Source of the DNA: Deferribacteraceae bacterium
Lineage (GTDB): Bacteria; Chrysiogenota; Deferribacteres; Deferribacterales; JAISNW01
Assembly: GCA_031276055.1 (NCBI GenBank)
Contig: JAISNW010000020.1
Span: 1-12,519 of the forward strand
DNA length: 12,519 nt
Direction: 5' to 3'
Position 1 is the stretch's first letter. Every line of letters starts with the position of its first letter. The translations under genes and the position numbers were made by a program. Below are positions 5,912-12,445 of this stretch, one piece after another. Below the pieces are notes generated by a model that made no database searches, had not been told where the DNA came from, and saw only the letters and a program-made list of their open reading frames with translations.

Positions 5912-8725
5912 TTATGATTTGGAGCTGGAATTGGATTTTATAGCGCTCGCCGCCAGCTGTTCTATATACGTTGATTGGCTGTTTATGGCGGCAACTCTTG
6001 TCTCCATAGCTGAAAATTGCCTCCATAAAAGCTCAAGATAATCTTCCGCCCTCTTCTGCTTGACTTCAATCTGGTGTTTTATGCGCTCCATGTCGCTCTC
6101 TATTGCGCTGTCAACTCTAACTTTGACGCCGATAGCCCCTGTGACGTCTTGATAATTCCTTATTATCTCTTCATAGTTGCGGGTCCACCCTTTATAGAGT
6201 GTGCGGGTTTGGGTGACTCCAGCGCTGTCCACATAACTTTCTTCTTTGGTTTGGGCAAAGAATAGATAGAGATCATCTGCCTTATTCCTAAGGTTTTCCA
6301 TGAGTTCTTCATTATTTTCAATAGCTGTGATTATTTCAGTAAGATCATTAGAATCAGAGATGAGAAAGCCGTATTGAGTGAGGGTGTAGTCCCCTTCCCC
6401 TACCACGCTGATCCCTGTATCGCGTAGAGACTTAAAGGCGCTCTCTGTGTTGATAAATATCCCTAAAGCGTTGGAACGCAGGCTCTTCAAGAGGTCTTTT
6501 ATCTCTCTGCTCTTTAAGATTATATCTTGGGTGTGCAGCTTATCATATTCCTCATTATAATCTTTTATATCATTTTCGCTCATATCCTTTTTATCGTCTT
6601 CAGTGAGGGCAGTCATCTTATCTTCCCTATCATCTTCAGAGATAGAATCGGGTTTTAGGGTGGACAGCATATTATTATAAATTTTAACAAAGGCAGCAAT
6701 GGCGTCAACTGCTTTTGACGTGTCTGAGGATATGTCAAGAACCGTCGTGCCTGCTGAGGTTATCTTTAATGCCACCCCTTCTATAATGTCTTTAATCTCA
6801 TTATCGCTGCGGCGGTAGGTCTGCCCGTCAACTTTTATTATAGCATCTTTGCCTGCGAACCCCTGTGTTATAGAGCTACGCGCATCATATGTAAGTCCGA
6901 AAGCCTCAAGAATATTGGTTGTATCTGTTGTGCTGCCGAATATTATCTTATTGGCGTCTTTTGATGTGATAAAGAATTTATCTTGGTTAGCATCATAAGA
7001 TAAAGTTACGCCCGCACCGGAGTTATTAACCTTTCTAATTACATCATTTACAGTGTCGGCTGCTGCATTAACATATATGGGAACGCCGTTTATGGAGAAT
7101 ATGCCGCTGGCTATCATGGTGGTAAAAGGCGCTTCAGCGATGGCAGTATTGACATCGATATTGCCTGCAGTGTTGCCCGCATATTCGGTTGCTCCGTAAC
7201 CTTTTGAAATCTTAAAGATCTCAAAAAATTTGCTAGTGTCCCCAGTGGCTCCGGTAGCAATAGTTGTTCCGCCTGTTTCATTGGAAGTAAGGAGAAAACG
7301 GTTAGAGGAGGCGTCTAGCTGCATGGTAACTCCTGCGCCGCTGGAATTGACTATCGCCATAATCTCGTTTATGCTCCTGTCGGCAGAATCTATAGTTATC
7401 TTCACCCCATTGATTGTGAAGACGCCTGCAATTGCGCTTGGATTTGAATAGGAGAGTCCGCTGGAACCGCTGCTTAAAGCCGCTGCGCCGTTAATAGCTG
7501 TTCCCGCAACAGCGCCGAGTAGAGATGTTTTATTTGCAGTGCGGACATTCATAGAAGCATCTTGCACTATCTGAAATAAACCGCTGGAAAGGGAAGCCAT
7601 ATTTGTTTTTACTCCGTATATAACGCCGGAGGAATAGCCTGAAAGCAGCGCCTGCAACTTTGCATCGCTGTCTGCTATATGATATTTTACTATATTTGAA
7701 GTTGCATCGACGGTAAAACCTGTATCAACCCCAAAGAGTGCAGCGCCGCTTCCTGTTGCAGAAACAAGGGATATATTCTCTGTGGATACATCATATGCCG
7801 CCACCCGCCAAGCCCAAGCGCCTGTTGTTGATGCTTCAAAATCCGCACGGAAGGTCATATATTGAATAGTATCTGTTCCCAGCTTGCTGTTGAGCTGCCT
7901 GTTTACCGCCCGCTCCATGAGCGACATTAGCGTGTTAATATCGTTTGTGCCTGTTTGCACGCCGTCGCTGCTGATATTTTTAATATCCGGACCGACGCCG
8001 TCTGAAATTGTAATGGTGGAACCGCTCACATTAACATTTATATTATCTAGGGTAATAACAGCGCCATTGACATTTACAGTGAGTACAATATCTTCACCTG
8101 CGGATGGTGTGGAAACTATGCTGCCGTTATGGTCAACAACTGCAGCATCAACGATTCCTGCTCCGGAGTATTTGTTATAGGTGGTAGGTTCATGGGGTTC
8201 AAAGAGGGTTATGGCGGTGCTGACGGTAGTAGGTATCCCGCCGACATTTATCACCGTACCAGAAGCTGCGTTTGCAGTTATATTGGTGGTATGGGTTCCT
8301 TCTAGTTGGTCTAGCACAGCAGGGAGGCGGTAAGTTGCGTCAAAACCGGTCACGCCGCCGCCTGCAATATTTAAGACGGCGTTAGTATAACGGCTGGACA
8401 TATAGGCTTTTTGGGCGGTTTGGAGCACTTCCACCACATGGCTTCCGACTTTGGCGTCATTTGTGGCAGTGGCGCTTGCTGCATAGGAGTTGGACGAGGT
8501 TATACTCTTCGCCTTAAAAACGCTCTCAAGGCGCAGATTCAACAGAGCGGTTCTAAGGTCGCTTAACTGATCATTTACACTGTTATAGACTGCTTTTTCA
8601 AGCTCTTTTAAGTGGAGTTGGTTCTCCAAGCGGGTAACGGGCTCTTTGGCGGTTTTAACCAACTCATCAATGATAGCGTTGGTATCAAGCCCTGAAGCCA
8701 ACCCTCCCGCTCTAATCACACCCAT
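5912..8725 (-). CDS. fliD: Flagellar filament cap protein FliD (hook-associated protein 2), oversized
   Basis: Protein of 937 residues. FliD caps the growing filament and folds exported flagellin. I place the start at ATG 8725: AAGGAGG (8732-8738) lies six bases upstream and the protein begins with the classic MGVIRAGGLASGLDTN. The in-frame extension to 8767 would run into the promoter. The N-terminal FliD domain (about 1-115) includes IIDELVKTAKEPVTRLENQL. A long Ser/Thr/Gly/Asn-rich central part follows, with two flagellin IN-type repeats at about residues 430-480 and 538-590 (INGVKITIDSADRSI and INGVPIYVNAAADTV, each followed by N-S-G-A-G-V-T). The C-terminal FliD domain (about 640-937) ends in a coiled coil with YLELLWRQFSAMETRVAAI. 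There are no cysteines. Typical FliD is about 450-700 residues, so the extra mass lies in the surface-exposed middle. Confidence 0.95.
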   Translation of the reverse strand: MGVIRAGGLASGLDTNAIIDELVKTAKEPVTRLENQLHLKELEKAVYNSVNDQLSDLRTALLNLRLESVFKAKSITSSNSYAASATATNDAKVGSHVVEVLQTAQKAYMSSRYTNAVLNIAGGGVTGFDATYRLPAVLDQLEGTHTTNITANAASGTVINVGGIPTTVSTAITLFEPHEPTTYNKYSGAGIVDAAVVDHNGSIVSTPSAGEDIVLTVNVNGAVITLDNINVNVSGSTITISDGVGPDIKNISSDGVQTGTNDINTLMSLMERAVNRQLNSKLGTDTIQYMTFRADFEASTTGAWAWRVAAYDVSTENISLVSATGSGAALFGVDTGFTVDATSNIVKYHIADSDAKLQALLSGYSSGVIYGVKTNMASLSSGLFQIVQDASMNVRTANKTSLLGAVAGTAINGAAALSSGSSGLSYSNPSAIAGVFTINGVKITIDSADRSINEIMAIVNSSGAGVTMQLDASSNRFLLTSNETGGTTIATGATGDTSKFFEIFKISKGYGATEYAGNTAGNIDVNTAIAEAPFTTMIASGIFSINGVPIYVNAAADTVNDVIRKVNNSGAGVTLSYDANQDKFFITSKDANKIIFGSTTDTTNILEAFGLTYDARSSITQGFAGKDAIIKVDGQTYRRSDNEIKDIIEGVALKITSAGTTVLDISSDTSKAVDAIAAFVKIYNNMLSTLKPDSISEDDREDKMTALTEDDKKDMSENDIKDYNEEYDKLHTQDIILKSREIKDLLKSLRSNALGIFINTESAFKSLRDTGISVVGEGDYTLTQYGFLISDSNDLTEIITAIENNEELMENLRNKADDLYLFFAQTKEESYVDSAGVTQTRTLYKGWTRNYEEIIRNYQDVTGAIGVKVRVDSAIESDMERIKHQIEVKQKRAEDYLELLWRQFSAMETRVAAINSQSTYIEQLAASAIKSNSSSKS

Positions 8726-8757
8726 GCCATGCCTCCTTGCTGGATAGCTTGACTGTG

Positions 8758-8785
8758 TTATCGGCAATTTTAAGAAAAAACTTTA
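8758..8785 (-). promoter_or_regulatory. Sigma-28 (FliA) promoter for fliDS
   Basis: On the minus strand: TAAAGTTT (8785-8778), 12 nt, then GCCGATAA (8765-8758). This matches the enterobacterial FliA consensus TAAAGTTT-N11-GCCGATAA at every consensus base, with a spacer one base longer. It lies 33 nt before the fliD ATG, as expected for a late flagellar class gene. Confidence 0.85.
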
Positions 8786-8835
8786 GAAAAAAGATAAGTT
8801 TAGTCAGAAAAATTGCGGGTTAGTGGAAAAGAGAA

Positions 8836-8908
8836 TCGGAGCGACTGGATTTGAACCAGCGACCTTCTGCTCCCGAAGCAGACGCGCTGCCAACTGCGCT
8901 ACGCCCCG
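8836..8908 (-). tRNA. tRNA-Pro (anticodon CGG)
   Basis: Read on the minus strand the cloverleaf is complete. Acceptor CGGGGCG pairs with CGCTCCG (one G-U). The anticodon stem TCTGC/GCAGA encloses loop TTCGGGA, giving anticodon CGG. The T arm contains GGTTCAAATCC. The discriminator base is A (8836) and CCA is not encoded. It reads CCG codons. It lies 21 nt downstream of a second proline tRNA that differs at only a few positions, so the two probably arose by duplication and share a transcript. Confidence 0.95.
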
Positions 8909-8929
8909 CAAAACCTATTGCAAAAACCA

Positions 8930-9002
8930 TCGGGGTGACTGGATTTGAACCAGCGACCCTCTGCTCCCAAAGCAGATGCGCTGCCAACTGCGCTACACCC
9001 CG
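8930..9002 (-). tRNA. tRNA-Pro (anticodon TGG)
   Basis: Minus-strand cloverleaf with acceptor CGGGGTG pairing fully with CACCCCG, anticodon stem TCTGC/GCAGA with loop TTTGGGA (anticodon TGG), and the same T arm as the downstream copy. Discriminator A at 8930, no encoded CCA. It is the proline tRNA expected to read most CCN codons and is first in the two-tRNA unit, directly behind a sigma-70-like promoter. Confidence 0.95.
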
Positions 9003-9015
9003 CAAAAGAAAGGTT

Positions 9016-9044
9016 AATCTATAGAAAAAAAGGCGGGTTGTCAA
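9016..9044 (-). promoter_or_regulatory. Sigma-70-type promoter for the tRNA-Pro pair
   Basis: Minus strand: consensus -35 TTGACA (9044-9039), 17-nt spacer, -10 TAGATT (9021-9016, four of six consensus bases). The predicted start falls a few bases before the 5' end of tRNA-Pro(TGG). It lies in the gap after the trmFO stop, so the tRNAs need not depend on trmFO readthrough. Confidence 0.65.
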
Positions 9045-9076
9045 ACAATTTTCATCAGCGATTTGGGCTAAGATTT

Positions 9077-10348
9077 CTAAGCGCCTATAAACTTTTTCAT
9101 AGCTTCCACCGCCCGAGAGTAATAAAACTTCTTCCTCTCCGCACGCCCTTTAATCTTCTCATGAGGGAGCATTCCGAAATGAAAGCTGCCAGGTTGATAT
9201 TTATCTGCAAACTCTCCCGCAAGATGGCGTTGAAGAGCTCCAAATGCTGTAAGATGCGGGAAATTTACAACAGGAAGCTTTTTTATTACAGCTTCTGCCT
9301 CCATAGCGGCGCTTATCCCTGCCGCCATCGACTCTAGGTAGCCCTCAACCCCTGCAAGCTGCCCTGCAATAAATACTTTATCATTTAGGCGTTGGTGGTT
9401 TAATATATCAGGAGCGTTTATATAGCTATTTCTATGGATGCTCCCATATCGTAAAATTTCAGCTTGCGTAAGGGCGGGGATAAGGCGTAAAACCTCTCGT
9501 TGATCCTGCTGTTTTAACCTTGTCTGAAAACCGACTATATTATAGGCGGTTCTCTCCTGATTTTCCGCCCTTAACTGCACAACTGCATAGAGAGTTTCTG
9601 GAAAGTAGTCCTTAAACCCAACAGGCTTCATCGGTCCGTAGAGCAAAGTTTCTCTGCCCCGCGCAGCCAGAGATTCTATAGGCATACACCTTTCAAAGAC
9701 CGCCTCATCTTCAAAAGGGTGGGGTGTTGCTCTATCAGCATGGATTAGGGCGTCATAGAATAGTTCAAACTCACTCTTGTTTAATGGGAGGTTTAGATAG
9801 TCCGCCTCTGCTTTTGCATATCTGTCGGCAAAGAAAGCAAGATCAAAATTGATGCTGTCTGCGGCTATGACCGGCGAAATAGCATCTACAAAGTGTAAGG
9901 TTTCATCCTTAAAGAGTTTGTGCAGAAGAGTTTCATCAGATAACGGACCGGTGGCTGCAATGGTGAAGTTCTCGCCAACTTCTTCAACAACTTTGCGAAT
10001 AAGGGTAATATTAGGATCTCTAGTTATCTCTTCAGTGGCAAGTTTAGCAAAGATGAGCCTATCCACTGCCAATGCACTTCCCGCCCGCACCCTTGAAAGT
10101 TCTGCAATCCGCATAAAAAAGGAATCCATTAGGCGCAGCTCTGCCTTTAATAGCCCTGCCGCACTGTCAAGCTGTTCTGATTTAAGGGAGTTGGAGCAGA
10201 CGAGCTCCCCCAATAGATCAGTAGTATGTGCGCCTGAATAGCGATTAGGGCGCATTTCAAAGAGATTTACATTAAAGCCCCTCTTTGAAAGGTAATGAGC
10301 CGCCTCACAACCCGCTAAGCCTCCTCCGATAATATCAATTTTATCCAT
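9077..10348 (-). CDS. trmFO: Methylenetetrahydrofolate-tRNA (uracil-5-)-methyltransferase TrmFO
   Basis: Protein of 423 residues, close to the usual 430-440. TrmFO is an FAD/folate enzyme that makes 5-methyluridine at position 54 of the tRNA T loop, using methylenetetrahydrofolate. The N-terminal FAD-binding Rossmann motif reads DIIGGGLAGCEAAHYL (residues 5-20). Family signatures follow: E-M-R-P (31-34), LVCSNSL with Cys51 and ERCMPIE with Cys221, the two cysteines known to be catalytically important in the Bacillus enzyme. Further on are LYGPMKPVG, IVGFQT and the C-terminal GQLAGVEGYLESMAAG (329-344), which completes the FAD site. The gene is intact and stands alone, upstream of two proline tRNAs. 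No good ribosome binding site precedes ATG 10348, and a promoter-like sequence nearly abuts the start. Confidence 0.97.
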   Translation of the reverse strand: MDKIDIIGGGLAGCEAAHYLSKRGFNVNLFEMRPNRYSGAHTTDLLGELVCSNSLKSEQLDSAAGLLKAELRLMDSFFMRIAELSRVRAGSALAVDRLIFAKLATEEITRDPNITLIRKVVEEVGENFTIAATGPLSDETLLHKLFKDETLHFVDAISPVIAADSINFDLAFFADRYAKAEADYLNLPLNKSEFELFYDALIHADRATPHPFEDEAVFERCMPIESLAARGRETLLYGPMKPVGFKDYFPETLYAVVQLRAENQERTAYNIVGFQTRLKQQDQREVLRLIPALTQAEILRYGSIHRNSYINAPDILNHQRLNDKVFIAGQLAGVEGYLESMAAGISAAMEAEAVIKKLPVVNFPHLTAFGALQRHLAGEFADKYQPGSFHFGMLPHEKIKGRAERKKFYYSRAVEAMKKFIGA

Positions 10349-10349
10349 G

Positions 10350-10384
10350 TATCAATAAATACCGCTTGATATACAATAAAGCAA
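10350..10384 (-). promoter_or_regulatory. Putative trmFO promoter overlapping a palindrome
   Basis: Minus strand: TTGCTT (10384-10379), 17 nt, TATTTA (10361-10356), placing the start site almost at the ATG (10348). A perfect 6-bp inverted repeat, TATCAA (10350-10355) and TTGATA (10366-10371), covers the -10 region and could be an operator. All of it is AT-rich, so chance is a real alternative. Confidence 0.35.
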
Positions 10385-10458
10385 GCGTATTTAATGTTGC
10401 AGAAAGGGGAATAAACCATACAACAGATTATTAGCACAATAATCTTTTATACGAGACA

Positions 10459-10489
10459 GGGGCGGAATTTGGGCAATTAAATCCGCCCC
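10459..10489 (-). terminator. GC-rich hairpin after the outer membrane protein gene
   Basis: On the minus strand GGGGCGGA pairs with TCCGCCCC (8 bp, then a mismatch and two A-T pairs) starting 7 nt past the stop at 10497. There is no U-run after it (TGTCTCGTATAAAAG), so it may act as an mRNA-stabilising hairpin or a weak terminator rather than a classical one. Nothing else is evident between it and the trmFO promoter. Confidence 0.45.
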
Positions 10490-10496
10490 AGCTGCC

Positions 10497-11161
10497 TTAG
10501 AAATTAAATGCAATTGAAAACAGAGCGGAAAAGCCGCCCAAATCTGTGTTTTCCGCATTCTCAACTTCTTGTTCAATCATGGTGTATTTCAAGATAAATC
10601 CAAAATCCCACCTATTAAAGGGGAATACCACCCCAGCCTCCAAAGAACCTGCTAAAGCATTCCCACTAGTGCTTTCAGAGTAAGAATATCCCAAATACTC
10701 AGCCTCAGCTTCTAAATAATTAAAACTAATACCTAATTTTGCCGCGGCTAAAAGCCAAACCCTGTCAGAGATTATGTACCTCCCTGTCCCTGAGACTCCG
10801 AGAATAATGGAATATGCAGTGCTGATCTTAATATCCATCCCTTAAATTTCTTTTTCCTCAGAGGTAAAATAGTTAGAGTCTATAAAAAAGCCTAAACCAA
10901 AGTAATTATTTAAGAAACGTGTGTAATTAAACCCTTCAGCAAAACCTGTTTCATAATTTAATGCAGGATAGCCCGGTTCTTCATACTTTCCTGAGGGGAA
11001 AAACCCGCCCAGATAAAATGAAAACCTATTATCGTAAAGCTGGTCATTTTGCACAACTCCTGTAACAGCGCTTCTTCTTACCGACTGCGCCTGTGCAGTA
11101 AAGGCGGTGAAAAATAATACAAAAAAGAGGACAGAAAAAAATACACAGACAAAGCCCTCAT
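10497..11161 (-). pseudogene. Small outer-membrane beta-barrel protein, disrupted (frameshift plus in-frame TAA)
   Basis: A GGAGGG site (11172-11167) sits six bases before ATG 11161, which opens as MRALSVYFF. The rest of the protein lies one frame away, joining at a run of seven Ts (11141-11135, minus strand). One more T would give a perfect signal peptide, MRALSVYFFSVLFFVLFF, then T-A-F-T-A-Q-A-Q. The mature part alternates aromatic and polar residues (FSFYLGGFFPSG, YFGLGFFIDSNYF) and is then interrupted by TAA at 10844-10842, after EEKEI. The same frame continues at once (GMDIKISTAYSIILG) to a C-terminal FSIAFNF ending in Phe, the hallmark of beta-barrels. Restored length is about 220 residues. 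An alternative without frameshift starts at TTG 11174 but lacks a ribosome site. The barrel type is not recognised; it could be an OmpA-like or acyloxyacyl-type small porin. Confidence 0.7.
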
Positions 11162-11214
11162 ACAAACCCTCCAACAGATATAATAATGGTAATTCCAGTG
11201 TTCTTGTGTGTCGC

Positions 11215-11234
11215 TTTTAAACGTTGGTTTAAAA
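11215..11234. repeat. Perfect 8-bp palindrome with 4-nt loop
   Basis: TTTTAAAC, loop GTTG, GTTTAAAA. It lies about 54 bp upstream of the disrupted barrel gene and could be an operator or an element end. Its right 16 bases recur inverted at 11368-11383. Confidence 0.55.
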
Positions 11235-11383
11235 GTGGCAGCTTGTTGCGGCGTTTTGTAAATTTTCACTTGCAATCAGAAAAGTTAATTAGTATAGTAA
11301 ATGATAGGATTTTGGCGGTTTTTGCATATACACGGCAGCACCGCTTTTTTTGTGTTTTAGGTGGCTATTTTAAACCAACGTTT
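11219..11383. mobile_element. Possible MITE-like element: 165 bp bounded by 16-bp perfect inverted repeats
   Basis: AAACGTTGGTTTAAAA at 11219-11234 is repeated as its exact reverse complement at 11368-11383. The interior is AT-rich with no convincing gene; the plus-strand frame 11186-11398 (70 codons) spans both repeats and resembles no protein. T-rich bases flank both outer ends (TTTT at left, TTT at right), which could be a short target duplication or just composition. No transposase is present, so the mobile reading is inference. A pair of operators flanking a small untranslated RNA is an alternative. Confidence 0.35.
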
Positions 11384-11446
11384 TTTCTATACAGATGATT
11401 AGGCAAGTTAAGCAATGTATACTCTTTTGTTTTCCAATTACCCCGT

Positions 11447-11489
11447 CTGCTATTCTTCCGACAGATGCGCTTTAGCGCACGGAAGGCAG
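11447..11489. repeat. Long bulged hairpin (REP-like)
   Basis: CTGC (11447-11450), CTTCCG (11455-11460) and TGCGC (11466-11470) pair with GCGCA (11475-11479), CGGAAG (11480-11485) and GCAG (11486-11489) around loop TTTA. The right arm is continuous, while the left arm has 4- and 5-nt bulges. Together that is 15 base pairs with one-sided bulges. Confidence 0.6.
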
Positions 11490-11582
11490 CCGCCCCTTTA
11501 CGGAAACCTTTCTCTTTTATGCAAGCATAAAAGGCGAAAGGGCAAAGGGGAATTCTCGGAAAGGGGAATTTAGGCGGATGCC
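11485..11582. repeat. Nested palindromic block at the 3' end of flgA
   Basis: From outside in: GGCAGCCGCC (11485-11494) with GGCGGATGCC (11573-11582, 9 of 10 pairing); CCCCTTT (11493-11499) with AAAGGGG (11544-11550, or alternatively 11560-11566); CCTTTC (11507-11512) with GAAAGG (11536-11541); CTTTTATGC (11514-11522) with GCATAAAAG (11525-11533). The 11-nt direct repeat AAAGGGGAATT (11544-11554, 11560-11570) offers two competing partners for one arm. The block begins 5 nt past the flgA stop. It may terminate or stabilise the flgA transcript, or be an interspersed repeat or structured RNA. The rest of 11162-11586 outside the listed repeats shows nothing more. Confidence 0.6.
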
Positions 11583-11586
11583 TGCC

Positions 11587-12441
11587 CTAATAGTATATTT
11601 GCGCCCTTCCGTTTCCTAGATAGCGGGCGTTTACTATCTTTGAGTTTATAGGGTTTAAGACGGGGAAAATTTTTCCTTGCACCGCATCTCCTGCTGCAAC
11701 TGCGCTAATCTCTATGATCAGATCTCCATCTTTATATATAAGCTGGATAGGTTCGCCTTTAACCCTGTCAGGTTTTGGCAGGCTTAAATCTTCAGTAATA
11801 ATCTTTCCTTTCTGAATCGCCTTTTTAGCAGTCAGATCGCTTAGATCGGCAATCGGCGGATTTCGGAGCGCTGTTATCTCCCTTACCTCTTTTATCGCCT
11901 TGCCCGCTAAAAGTTCGCCTGGATTTATCCTCTCAGCTGCAACATTCACCTCTGCAAACGCTTATACCATATAGGTAAATGAGTATTACGCATATCCAGT
12001 ACGGATAACGCCGTTTGAAACGCCAAATCTTTGCATATCCAGCTCTAACTCATAGGTTAGAGGATCTTCCGAAAAGAGCTCGCGCCCAAAACGCACATAA
12101 TCAACTTTTATCTCAAAGTTGGGGTATCTTGCAGCAAAGAGCTTGTGAATATCATTCAACACTCGCTGTTCACTCACCGCCCCGCCTTTGCGGATTACTG
12201 TTGCTGGTGGGATGGCGGCGTCATAAGGAAGCGATGCCCTCTTCAATGCGGTGGCGATGCTCTGGGGGGCTACCGCCTTCTTTTCACCCGCTTTAATGCC
12301 GCACTGAACAGAGGTATGCGGATAATCCGCACCATAAAGGTCGTCTAAATAGAGGCAGCCGCTCGTTATCTCTACTTCAAGAGCGTTTGCAGGCAGAAAG
12401 AGCGCGAATATCATCAAAATCAGAGGGAGACAGAGCCTCAT
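11587..12441 (-). pseudogene. flgA: Flagellar P-ring assembly chaperone FlgA, interrupted by two in-frame TAA codons
   Basis: FlgA is a periplasmic chaperone for P-ring (FlgI) assembly. ATG 12441 starts a signal peptide (MRLCLPLILMIFALFLPANA, cleavage about residue 20) and an N-terminal domain running to GVIRTGYA, where TAA occurs at 11988-11986. The same frame continues YSFTYMV, hits a second TAA at 11964-11962, and continues AFAEVNVAAERINPGELL into a full SAF-type C-terminal domain, ending at TAG 11589-11587. The bridged sequence fits the family pattern of strands leading to V-x-V-A-x-x-x-I-x-x-G-E, so no frameshift is needed; only two codons are altered. Restored length is 284 residues, normal for FlgA. 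A separate start for the C-terminal piece (GTG 11949) has no ribosome site and would make a protein without signal peptide. The gene follows flgG by 4 nt, the usual order; flgH and flgI do not follow. Confidence 0.85.
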
Positions 12442-12445
12442 AATA

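Noticed and set aside
7884..8180. Plus-strand open frame of 98 codons (and 7230-7451)
   Set aside because: Antisense shadows of the low-complexity middle of fliD.
8726..8767. N-terminal extension of FliD
   Set aside because: Overlaps the sigma-28 promoter and precedes the conserved MGVIRAGGLASGLDTN start, which has its own AAGGAGG.
8820..9044. Minus-strand open frame of 74 codons across the tRNA pair
   Set aside because: It is the translation of two tRNA genes and their leader; a frequent spurious annotation.
9849..10241. Plus-strand open frame of 130 codons
   Set aside because: Antisense shadow of trmFO, which is unambiguous.
10391..10576. Minus-strand open frame of 61 codons after the barrel gene
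   Set aside because: Overlaps the barrel C-terminus out of frame and runs through the hairpin; no start signal.
11078..11275. Minus-strand frame of 65 codons as an independent gene
   Set aside because: Its only good start (ATG 11161) is better explained as the true N-terminus of the frameshifted barrel protein.
11311..11328. Sigma-54-like TTGGCGG...TTGCAT
   Set aside because: Distance between the GG and GC elements is 8 instead of 10 bases.
11186..11398. Plus-strand open frame of 70 codons
   Set aside because: Spans the inverted-repeat segment; no ribosome site, no family resemblance, and composition explained by the repeats.
11940..11990. Double frameshift model for flgA bridging the stops in the +1 frame (RNTHLPIWYKRLQ)
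   Set aside because: The zero frame (YSFTYMV, then AFAEVNVAA) fits the FlgA strand pattern better and needs no indels.
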